Assembly (NCBI RefSeq): GCF_900108245.1 | Contig: NZ_FNUY01000011.1 | Location: 1-64,000, forward strand | Direction of reading: 5' to 3' | DNA length: 64,000 nucleotides | Origin: Allobosea lathyri | Lineage (GTDB): Bacteria; Pseudomonadota; Alphaproteobacteria; Rhizobiales; Beijerinckiaceae | In this document: positions 41,243 to 48,633 of the stretch, piece by piece | Layout: each line of letters starts with the position of its first letter | Numbering within the stretch: position 1 is the first letter of the stretch | Position numbers and translations under genes: made by a program | Notes under the pieces: model-generated | Seen by the model: the letters and a program-made list of their open reading frames with translations, nothing else | Database searches by the model: none | What the model was told of the DNA's origin: nothing

Positions 41243-42712
41243 TCAGACCACGATGCGGCCGGGCGGCAGCGGGTCATGCGGCCAGAGCGGCCGGTCGATC
41301 TTGCGATAGGGATATTTGCGCACGTCGAGATGCGAGGGGCCGCCGCCATCGGTGTAGATCACCGCGCTGGCGATCGGCCCGTAGGCCGCGTGGAAATGGT
41401 TGGTCGACTTGACACTGACGATGCGCTTCTGCGTCGGGTCGATGCCGACGCTGGTGAAAATCTCGAGCCCCAGCGCCTGCGTGCGATGCGAGAGCAGCGC
41501 CACGTCGATGCCGTCGATGCGGATGCCGACGGCGTCGCCGATCGGCACTTTTGCCGTGCCGAAGCTCTGCGTGCCCCCGCGGATGGCGCCGAGCACGGTG
41601 ACATCGCCGTCGACAGGCGCGCCCGATGTGGAGGCCGCCTTGCCGCCAAAGCGCAGCGGAATGGTCGCGCCGACGCCCGCCGTCAGGCAGAACGCGACGG
41701 CGACCGGGTCCCAGACCGGGCCGATGGCCGCATCGGTGATACCGCGCTCGCGCATGCGGTGGATGATGTTGGTGTTGTCGGAGGCCGCGCCGCCACCGGC
41801 ATTGTCGGTTGAATCAGCGATCACGCTCGGTCCGTTGGCGGTGCTGCCCAGCGCCCTGTCCAGCGCCTCGTCAAGCGGCACGACCGGCGGCGCGAACTGG
41901 CCTTTCAGCGAACGGAACTCCTCGCCGAGCGCTGTCGCCAGCGCATCTCCTTTGGCCTTGGCATTGTCGGTGACCACCAGTACGCGCGTGCCGATCTCCG
42001 GCACATCGCCCTGCTGGAAGCCATGGGCGAGCGAGACCGAGAGCACGCCGTCCTTGCCTTCGAGCGCGCTCATCCTGTCGACGAAGGCGCGGCCGGGCTC
42101 GCGCGTGGTCGGCACCAGCTCGATCATCCGGCAATCGTAGAGCGACATCACCGGCCGGATTTCGCCGCGCACGGTCGCCAAGATGATGTCGACCAGTTCC
42201 TCGGCGCGCTCGACGAAATCGGTGTGCGGATATTCCTTGTAGAGGATGATCGCGTCAGCCAGACGCACGCGTTTCTCGGTGAGGTGGCAATGCGGATCGA
42301 GCTCGACGCCGATCGGCACTTTCGGCCCGACGAGCGCGCGGACATGTTCGAGGATGTCGCCCTCGCAATCGTCATAGCCATGGGCGACCATCGCGCCGTG
42401 GAGGCCGAGCAGCACACCGTCGACCGGCAGCACCGCCTTCAACTGCGCGAGGATTTCGTCGCGCATCTCCTCATAATCGGCCTTGGCGCAGGTCCCTGAC
42501 GGCTCGGCCCAGAAGCAGGAGCCTTCGACGAGCGTGAACCCGTCACGCTGAGCACGCTGCCGCGCCACATAGAGCGGAGCCGTGGTGTGCGTCGCGCGGT
42601 CGGGGTGCTGCCCGGCCGGGAAATAGGCGGAAGCTTCGAAATTCGCGCGGGATGTCGGTATCGGCGAGAAGGTGTTGGTTTCGGTGGCAAGCGACGCAGC
42701 GAACAGGCGCAT
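41243..42712 (-). CDS. M81-family metallopeptidase (MlrC / microcystinase-C type)
   Basis: 489 residues with GGGGAGG about ten bases upstream of the start. MlrC motifs are RLFAASLATETNTFSPIPT at the N terminus, GLHGAMVAHGYDDCEGDILE, GVELDPHCHLTEKRV with zinc-ligand candidates, LYKEYPHTDFVERAEEL, and the C-terminal domain with IADSTDNAGGGAASDNT and VSVKSTNHFHAAYGPIA. MlrC was described in microcystin degradation, but most members occur with peptide or amide transporters and probably cleave small peptides or lactam-like substrates. It is the first gene of the peptide operon. Confidence 0.9.
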   Translation of the reverse strand: MRLFAASLATETNTFSPIPTSRANFEASAYFPAGQHPDRATHTTAPLYVARQRAQRDGFTLVEGSCFWAEPSGTCAKADYEEMRDEILAQLKAVLPVDGVLLGLHGAMVAHGYDDCEGDILEHVRALVGPKVPIGVELDPHCHLTEKRVRLADAIILYKEYPHTDFVERAEELVDIILATVRGEIRPVMSLYDCRMIELVPTTREPGRAFVDRMSALEGKDGVLSVSLAHGFQQGDVPEIGTRVLVVTDNAKAKGDALATALGEEFRSLKGQFAPPVVPLDEALDRALGSTANGPSVIADSTDNAGGGAASDNTNIIHRMRERGITDAAIGPVWDPVAVAFCLTAGVGATIPLRFGGKAASTSGAPVDGDVTVLGAIRGGTQSFGTAKVPIGDAVGIRIDGIDVALLSHRTQALGLEIFTSVGIDPTQKRIVSVKSTNHFHAAYGPIASAVIYTDGGGPSHLDVRKYPYRKIDRPLWPHDPLPPGRIVV

Positions 42713-42925
42713 AATCCGGAAGCCTCCCCAATTTTTTATAGCGGGGAAGGTCCGATGGCCGCGCCTGATCTGTCAAGGCGCTGCCGCGCGGGGCTGGCCG
42801 AATGCCGTCAAGGGACGACAAATGGCGCTCAACGTGGCAGACGGCAGGGAGTATGGCTGAGCCGCCTGTAGGCCACCCAGCGTCGTCTCGCGTTCGACCG
42901 CTTGTGATCACACTCGGAACCACAC
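42713..42925. other. Upstream region of the peptide-utilisation operon
   Basis: About 210 bases upstream of mlrC, followed by a family A repeat. It holds an AATTTTTTAT stretch near 42730 and the ribosome site for mlrC. No regulator gene or clear promoter was identified. Confidence 0.35.
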
Positions 42926-43029
42926 CATCATCCCGGGCGACCGCAGGTCGACCCGGGATCCATCGTAAGGCTCGGAGCCCTCCGATGGGTCCCGGATCTG
43001 CGCGGCTTCCCCGCTTGTCCGGGATGACG
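42926..43029. repeat. Palindromic intergenic repeat, family A, copy 7
   Basis: Arms CATCATCCCGGGCGACCGCA...GGGATCCATCG and CGATGGGTCCCGG...CCGGGATGACG. It separates the end of the nitrate operon from the peptide operon. Confidence 0.85.
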
Positions 43030-43068
43030 CGGTGTTTCCCGACCTCCTCAAATCAAATTGGTCGGCAG

Positions 43069-44649
43069 TCAGTAGACATCGGCCTGATAGCGCCCGGCCT
43101 TTTTGAGGTTTGCGACATAGGTGACAGCCTCGTCGACTGAACGTTTGCCGTGCTCGGCGACGACATCGACCATGGCGCGCTCGACATCCTTGGCCATGCG
43201 CTTGGCATCGCCGCAGACATAGAAATGCGCGCCCTCCTCCAGCCAGGCGAAGAGTTCGGCACCGCGCTCGCGCATGCGGTCCTGGACATAGATCTTGTCC
43301 TTGCCATCGCGCGACCAGGCCAGTGTCAGGCCGGTGAGGATGCGCTCCTGCTTCATGGCGTTCAGTTCGTCCTCGTAGAAGAAATCGCTGGCGCGGCGCT
43401 GATGGCCGAAGAACAGCCAGTTCCTGCCCGACGCCTTCGTCGCCTTGCGATCATGCAGGAAAGCCCGGAACGGCGCGATGCCGGTGCCCGGCCCGCACAT
43501 GATGACCGGCGTCTCGGGGTTTGCCGGCAGGCCGAAGCCATGGGCGCGCTGGACATAGACCGGCACCTTCTCGCCGGGCTGGACACGCTCGGCCAGATAG
43601 GTCGAGGCCACGCCCCAGCGCGGGCGCGTGCCTATCTTGTAACGCACCGTGTCCACCGTCAGCGAGATGCGGCCGGGGATCGCGTTATGCGAGGACGAGA
43701 TCGAATAGAGGCGCGGCTGCAGCGGATCGAGCGCCTCGACGAAGGCCTCGGGCGAAAGCCGCGCGCTGCCGAACTTGTGCAGTGTGCCGAGAACATCGAG
43801 CCGGTCGAGATCGCCATCGGGATCTTCGCCAGCTGCCAGCCGCTTGGCCTTAGCGCGGGTTTCGGCACCAGTGACGTAGGAGATCAACTGGAACAGCGCG
43901 TCGGGCGCCGGCCCGAGCGCGACGTCGCCTATCAGAATATCGCGCAGGGTCTTGCCGTTGATCATCGCATCGGGCCGGGCGCCGAGCAGGGCGATCACCG
44001 CATCGGCGAGACGCGGATCGTTCTGTGCGACGATGCCGAAGGCGTCGCCGACGATATAATCGAGCCCACACTCCGAAAGATCGAACTCGACATGCCAGGT
44101 TTCCTTCTCGGAGCCCTCGCCATTGAGCTTGCGACGCGAGAGGAAGGTGGCGAGCGCCGGATTTTCGCGCGAGCGGCCGATGGGTCCGGTCGGGGCGGCC
44201 GGAACACTTTCGGCCGGGGCGGCGGGCACTGAGCCTCCCTCCTCCACCAGCACCTTCAGCATCCGCAGCGTGTCCTTGCCGCCGGGCGCACAGAGGTTCA
44301 GGCGCGGTTCCTTGCCCTCGGCGATCGCGGCCGAATAGGTCTCGCAGACATAGCCGCACTGGCCGCAATCCTGCTGCGCCATCGCGGCGAAGAGCTTGCG
44401 CGGCAGCGGCTTGCCCTCGGCGAGCTTCATGCGCTCGGGCAGCTCCATCGCCGGATCGTGCCAGGGTGCGCCGTCATCGGCCGCGCCCATCACCGCCGCA
44501 TTTTCGGAGGGCGAGAGGGCGGTGACGCCGGCATTGTCGAGCGAGAGCAGGCCGGCAAAGAAGCCGTTGAGCCAGGAGCGCTGCGCTTCGCTGAAGGGGG
44601 CGGTTTCCGGCAGGACCTGGACGATGGGGGATGGGGTTTGGACGGTCAT
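43069..44649 (-). CDS. NADPH-dependent FAD reductase with N-terminal Fe-S domain, partner of NirA
   Basis: 526 residues. Residues ~80-125 form a four-cysteine domain (Cys95, Cys98, Cys102, Cys120: QQDCGQCGYVC then LNLC) resembling the FeS/PF04060 family. Residues ~170-526 form the CysJ/cytochrome-P450-reductase-type FAD- and NADPH-binding module: RLYSISSS (FAD), GVASTYLAERV, CGPGTGIAPFRAFL (NADPH), the C-terminal FYVCGDAKRMAKDVE. There is no flavodoxin (FMN) domain, unlike CysJ of sulfite reductase. As the gene right after nirA, it probably passes electrons from NADPH to the nitrite reductase through its Fe-S centre; this is inference. Confidence 0.82.
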   Translation of the reverse strand: MTVQTPSPIVQVLPETAPFSEAQRSWLNGFFAGLLSLDNAGVTALSPSENAAVMGAADDGAPWHDPAMELPERMKLAEGKPLPRKLFAAMAQQDCGQCGYVCETYSAAIAEGKEPRLNLCAPGGKDTLRMLKVLVEEGGSVPAAPAESVPAAPTGPIGRSRENPALATFLSRRKLNGEGSEKETWHVEFDLSECGLDYIVGDAFGIVAQNDPRLADAVIALLGARPDAMINGKTLRDILIGDVALGPAPDALFQLISYVTGAETRAKAKRLAAGEDPDGDLDRLDVLGTLHKFGSARLSPEAFVEALDPLQPRLYSISSSHNAIPGRISLTVDTVRYKIGTRPRWGVASTYLAERVQPGEKVPVYVQRAHGFGLPANPETPVIMCGPGTGIAPFRAFLHDRKATKASGRNWLFFGHQRRASDFFYEDELNAMKQERILTGLTLAWSRDGKDKIYVQDRMRERGAELFAWLEEGAHFYVCGDAKRMAKDVERAMVDVVAEHGKRSVDEAVTYVANLKKAGRYQADVY

Positions 44650-44689
44650 GCCACATCCTTTCCGAAACAGCGGGCCGCGACGCTTGCCG

Positions 44690-44818
44690 CCCCCTCCCCC
44701 CGCTTGCGGTGGGGAGGGTTGGGGTGGGGGGCAGTGCCGCTCGGCTCGGGTGTCAAGGACAGAGCTCTGGCTTTCCGGCCCCCCACCCTAGCCCTCCCCA
44801 CCGCAAGCGGGGGGAGGG
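44690..44818. repeat. Palindromic intergenic repeat, family E, copy 1
   Basis: Purine/pyrimidine-skewed inverted repeat with arms CCCCCTCCCCCCGCTTGCGG...CCGCAAGCGGGGGGAGGG and inner GGGTTGGGGTGGGGGG...CCCCCCACCCTAGCCC. It lies inside the nitrate operon between nirA and the NADPH reductase. Confidence 0.85.
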
Positions 44819-44863
44819 AATGCGGCCTGCCGCAACCATGATGCTCAATCGAGAGATCTGCGC

Positions 44864-46660
44864 TCACGCCGCCCCTCCTGTCTCGGCGACCAGCGCCTGC
44901 AACGCCGCGATCTCATGGCGACGGGCGAAGGCCACGAAGCTTTCATCCGGCGTGGCGCGATGTGCAGCCCATGTGCGCAGCACAGCCTCGACCAGCGCCG
45001 GTGCGTCCTCCGCCCTGACCTTCTCGCGGAAGGGCCTGGCCATGCCGCCATCGACGCCATAGCCGCCGCCGACGAGCAGATCGTAGCCGGGCACGGTGTC
45101 ACCATCCTCGTTGACCGGAACCTTCGCGCCGATCAGGCCGATATCCCCGATATAGTGCTGGGCGCAGGAGTGGTGGCAGCCGGTCAGGTGGATGTTGACG
45201 GGCGTGTCGAGCGTGATGCGCGGCTCGCAATGGGCGGCGATGGCGAGCGCATCCTCCTTGGTGTGGGCTGCCGCGAATTTACACCCCGTGGCGCCGGTGC
45301 AGGCGATCAGCCCGGCGCGCAGGATCGAGGTTTCGGCGGAGAGGCCGATGGCCTGGAGGTTCGCCAGCGCGTCCTCGACCCTGGCGTCGGGCACACCGGA
45401 GATCAGCAGGTTCTGCCAGACGGTGAGGCGGATATCGCCATCGCCGCAGGTATTGGCGATCGCGGCGATGGTGCGCATCTGGGCGACGGTGAGCTTGCCG
45501 ACCGGCAGAGCCACGCCGATCCAGTTCAGGCCGCTTTGCACCTGCTCGTGCACGCCGATATGGGCGAGGCGGTCATAGACCGGGCGCGGCTTCGCGAAGG
45601 CCGCATCGATGCGGATCAACTTGCGACCGAGCTTGTCCTCGACGGCGTCGAGGAATTTGTCGAAGCCCCAGGCGTCGAGCACGTATTTAAGCCGCGATCT
45701 GGCGCGGTTGGTGCGGTCGCCATTGGCGATGAAGACGCGCACGATGGCATCGGCCACTGCGACGGCGTCGGACGGCGCGACGATGACGCCGGTGTCGCGG
45801 GCGAGGTCGTGATGGCCGGTGATGCCGCCCAGCGCGAGGCGATACCAGATGCCGGGCGCGACCGGCTGGCCGTCGAAGGCGGCGCCCTCCCCGATCTCGA
45901 TCGCCTGGAAGCCGATATCGTTGGTGTCTTCCAGCGTCGCGATCGAGCCCGCGCCGTCGAAGGCGACGTTGAACTTGCGCGGCAGGCCGTAAAGCGAGCG
46001 GTCGTTCAGGATGTGATGATGCCAGGCGCGGGCATGGGGCCGCGTATCCAGCAGTTCGAGCGGGTCGATTCCCGCCGTGGCCGAGCCCGTGACGTTGCGG
46101 ATATTGTCGGCGCCCGAGCCCTTGGCGGTGAGCCCGAGATCGGCGAGCCCCTCCAGCAGCAGCGGCGCGTTTTCGGCCGATATCTCGCGGACCTGCAGGT
46201 TGGCGCGGGTGGTGACATGGGCATAGGGGCCGCAGAGCTTCTCTGCGAGATCGGCCACGCCCTCGAACTGCCAGGCCTTCAGGATGCCGTTGGGGATGCG
46301 CAGCCGGCACATGTAGCTGTTCTGGGCCGGCGCGACATAGAACAGGCCGTGATAGCGCCAGCGGAAATTATCCTCGGGCTTGGGATAGATGCCGGCATTC
46401 GCCTGGTCCTTGAAGCGCGCATAGGCGTCGAAAGGGTGCTCGGCCGCCTTCCACTTTTCCTGGTCGACGAGTTTGCCGCCCGCGGCGATGGTGCGTCCCT
46501 GCGCTTCCGTATGCTCCTTGTCGGGTCCCGACGGTGCGGCCTTGCCGCTGCCCGGAGCACCGCCGAGCGGGCCGAGACCACGCGCGGCGCGCGCGGACTG
46601 CATGCCGCTCATGAAGCCTTCGAGATAGCGCTTCTGATCAGGGTTGAAGTCTTCGCTCAT
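44864..46660 (-). CDS. nirA: Ferredoxin-type assimilatory nitrite reductase (siroheme, NirA family)
   Basis: 598 residues; reduces nitrite to ammonium with six electrons in the cytoplasm. Two NIR_SIR ferredoxin-like half domains (MCRLRIPNGILKAWQF...; VGKLTVAQMRTIAAIA...) and two siroheme domains are seen. The [4Fe-4S]/siroheme ligands are the CTGATGC pair and the CHHSC pair (LTGCHHSCAQHYIGDIGL), in the C-terminal third. Residues ~1-60 are a variable extension. It is encoded after the nitrate transporter ATPase and before a dedicated reductase, so it completes the nitrate-to-ammonium path. Sulfite reductase is the alternative reading, less likely in this context. Confidence 0.9.
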   Translation of the reverse strand: MSEDFNPDQKRYLEGFMSGMQSARAARGLGPLGGAPGSGKAAPSGPDKEHTEAQGRTIAAGGKLVDQEKWKAAEHPFDAYARFKDQANAGIYPKPEDNFRWRYHGLFYVAPAQNSYMCRLRIPNGILKAWQFEGVADLAEKLCGPYAHVTTRANLQVREISAENAPLLLEGLADLGLTAKGSGADNIRNVTGSATAGIDPLELLDTRPHARAWHHHILNDRSLYGLPRKFNVAFDGAGSIATLEDTNDIGFQAIEIGEGAAFDGQPVAPGIWYRLALGGITGHHDLARDTGVIVAPSDAVAVADAIVRVFIANGDRTNRARSRLKYVLDAWGFDKFLDAVEDKLGRKLIRIDAAFAKPRPVYDRLAHIGVHEQVQSGLNWIGVALPVGKLTVAQMRTIAAIANTCGDGDIRLTVWQNLLISGVPDARVEDALANLQAIGLSAETSILRAGLIACTGATGCKFAAAHTKEDALAIAAHCEPRITLDTPVNIHLTGCHHSCAQHYIGDIGLIGAKVPVNEDGDTVPGYDLLVGGGYGVDGGMARPFREKVRAEDAPALVEAVLRTWAAHRATPDESFVAFARRHEIAALQALVAETGGAA

Positions 46661-46672
46661 GGCAGCCGCCCT

Positions 46673-46802
46673 CCCTTCTCCCCCCGGGGGAGAAGGTGGC
46701 AGCGCGAAGCGCTGACGGATGAGGGAAGTCTTGCCTCGTCGCGGTTCCTTCCCTCATCCGGCCCGGCTTCGCCGGGCCACCTTCTCCCCCGAGGGGAGAA
46801 GG
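46673..46802. repeat. Palindromic intergenic repeat, family D, copy 3
   Basis: Outer arms CCCTTCTCCCCCCGGGGGAG...CTCCCCCGAGGGGAGAAGGGG and inner GGATGAGGGAAG...CTTCCCTCATCC. It fills the gap between nrtD and nirA inside the nitrate operon. Confidence 0.85.
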
Positions 46803-46838
46803 GGTCACCCTGCGCTTTGCACTTCATCGAACCTATCA

Positions 46839-47630
46839 TCACGCCGCCTCGACGAAGCGGTGGCGCTCGTAGAGGAATTTCAGCACCGCCTCGCGGGCGG
46901 CGATGTAGGTGCGGTCGGAGACCAGATCGAGCCTCTTGCGCGGGCGCTCCAGCCTGATGTCCAGGACCTCGCCGATGCGAGCCGAGGGTCCGTTCGTCAT
47001 CATCACGATCCGGTCCGACAACAGCACGGCCTCATCGACGTCATGGGTGATCATGATCATGGTGTTTCCCAGCGTCGCGTGGATCTGCATGATCGAATCC
47101 TGCAGATGCGCGCGGGTCAGCGCGTCGAGCGCGCCGAAAGGCTCATCGAGCAAGAGGATCTTCGGCTCCATCGAGAGGCCGCGCGCGATGCCGACGCGCT
47201 GCTTCATGCCGCCGGAGATTTCGGCCGGACGCTTGTCCCGGGCGTGGGCCATCTGGACGAGGTCGAGATTGTGCATGATCCAGTCATGCCGCTCGGCCCG
47301 GGTCTTCTTGCCCCCGAACACCTTGTTCACGGCCAGACTGACATTGTCGTAGACGCTGAGCCAAGGCAGCAGGGAGTGGTTCTGGAATACCACAGCGCGC
47401 TCCGGGCCGGGCTCCGCGACCTCCTTGTTCTCGAGCAGCACAGCGCCCGCGCTCACCGGCGTAAGGCCGGCGATGATGTTGAGCAAAGTGGACTTGCCGC
47501 AGCCGGAATGGCCGATGACCGAGACATATTCGCCCTTGTCGATGACGAGGTTGATGTCCTTCAGGACTTCGGTCGTTGCCCCGCCGCGCTGGAAGGTTTT
47601 GTCGACGTGATCGATCTTGAGATAGCTCAT
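46839..47630 (-). CDS. nrtD: Nitrate/nitrite ABC transporter ATP-binding protein (NrtD-type)
   Basis: 263 residues, ATPase only (no solute-binding-like C-terminal domain as in cyanobacterial NrtC), hence NrtD-like. Walker A GHSGCGKSTLLN near residues 39-50; Q loop VVFQNHSLLPWLSV; signature ISGGMKQRVGIARG; Walker B ILLLDEPFGALD with the switch His in ITHDVDEAV. Members of the nitrate/sulfonate/taurine group share the LLPWLSVYDNVSLAV segment. It is ten bases after nrtB and energises nitrate uptake. Confidence 0.9.
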   Translation of the reverse strand: MSYLKIDHVDKTFQRGGATTEVLKDINLVIDKGEYVSVIGHSGCGKSTLLNIIAGLTPVSAGAVLLENKEVAEPGPERAVVFQNHSLLPWLSVYDNVSLAVNKVFGGKKTRAERHDWIMHNLDLVQMAHARDKRPAEISGGMKQRVGIARGLSMEPKILLLDEPFGALDALTRAHLQDSIMQIHATLGNTMIMITHDVDEAVLLSDRIVMMTNGPSARIGEVLDIRLERPRKRLDLVSDRTYIAAREAVLKFLYERHRFVEAA

Positions 47631-47640
47631 CGCATCCTCC

Positions 47641-48549
47641 TCAATTGGTCAGGGTGCCGCGGGTGACGATGGTGCCGACAAAGGCGACAAGGCGGTCGAG
47701 GATGAAGCCGACGACGCCGATATAGACGAGCGCCACGATGATGTCGGACAGGCGCGAGGAGTTCCACGCATCCCAGATGAAGAAGCCGATGCCGACGCCG
47801 CCGGTGAGCATCTCGGCTGCCACGATCGCAAGCCAGGACAGGCCGACGCCGATGCGCAGGCCGGTGAAAATATAAGGCGCGGCCGAGGGCACCATGATCT
47901 TGAAGAAGAACTCGATCTGGTTCAGCCGCAGCACCTGCGCGACGTTGCGATAGTCCTGCGGGATATTGCGGATGCCGACCGCCGTGTTGATGATCACCGG
48001 CCAGATCGCTGTGATGAAGATCACGAAGATCGCCGAGGGCTGGCTGTCGCGGAAGGCGGCCAGCGAAAGCGGCAGCCAGGCGAGCGGCGGCACGGTGCGC
48101 AGCACCTGAAATACCGGATCCAAGCCCCGCATCGCCCAGACCGACTGGCCAACGAGCGCGCCCAGGAGCACGCCGACGACGGCTGCAAGGCTGAAGCCGA
48201 TGGCGACGCGCTGGAGCGAGACGAGGATGCGCCAGCCCAGCCCGATATCCTGTGAGCCGTTCCAGAAGAACGGTTCGGTGATCAGATCGCGAGCCTCGGC
48301 CCAGATCCTGGTCGGCGTCGGCAGAGCCGATTGCGGACCGTGCGCGGCCAGCTGCCAGACGAGCAGGATCAGCGCCACCGTGATCAGCGGCGGCACGAGA
48401 TTGACGAGCGCGGTGCGCAGCCAGGGGCCGAGCCGGTCGGCGAGCCGCTTGGTCGCGACACCCGGAAGCGTCACCACCTCCGCCTTCGCGCCCGGCAGGG
48501 CGACGATCTTCGCGCCCGATGTCGCGCTCTTCAAGACAGCCTGACCCAT
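47641..48549 (-). CDS. nrtB: Nitrate ABC transporter permease (NrtB)
   Basis: 302 residues from ATG 48549, which has GGGGAG about nine bases upstream. In-frame ATGs at 48591, 48606 and 48621 would add up to 24 residues (MNGGGMNGGGMTG...); the last directly overlaps the nasA stop codon. Membrane segments begin at LITVALILLVWQLAA. The NrtB/CmpB hallmark is VFQVLRTVPPLAWLPLSLAAF, with LNQIEFFFKIMVPSAAPYIFTGLR as the ATPase-coupling loop. It is the channel subunit for nitrate import. Confidence 0.9.
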   Translation of the reverse strand: MGQAVLKSATSGAKIVALPGAKAEVVTLPGVATKRLADRLGPWLRTALVNLVPPLITVALILLVWQLAAHGPQSALPTPTRIWAEARDLITEPFFWNGSQDIGLGWRILVSLQRVAIGFSLAAVVGVLLGALVGQSVWAMRGLDPVFQVLRTVPPLAWLPLSLAAFRDSQPSAIFVIFITAIWPVIINTAVGIRNIPQDYRNVAQVLRLNQIEFFFKIMVPSAAPYIFTGLRIGVGLSWLAIVAAEMLTGGVGIGFFIWDAWNSSRLSDIIVALVYIGVVGFILDRLVAFVGTIVTRGTLTN

Positions 48550-48588
48550 CCCGATACTCCCCTGATTGAGCTGTTCCGTTGCGCCCGT

Positions 48589-48633
48589 CATCCCGCCACC
48601 ATTCATGCCGCCACCGTTCATGCCGCCACCGTC
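48589..48633. repeat. 15-bp tandem repeat (3 copies) across the nasA stop / nrtB start
   Basis: CATCCCGCCACCATT, CATGCCGCCACCGTT and CATGCCGCCACCGTC are consecutive. On the coding (minus) strand each carries an ATG in frame with nrtB, and the nasA TGA (48618-48620) lies within the array. Confidence 0.85.

Noticed and set aside
43069..46660. Assimilatory sulfite reductase (CysJI)
   Set aside because: Both genes lie in an operon with nrtABD-type transporter and nasA genes, and the reductase lacks the CysJ flavodoxin domain, so nitrite reduction is the better reading.
44915..46957. 680-codon + strand frame opposite nirA
   Set aside because: Antisense shadow; nirA has full siroheme and Fe-S motifs.
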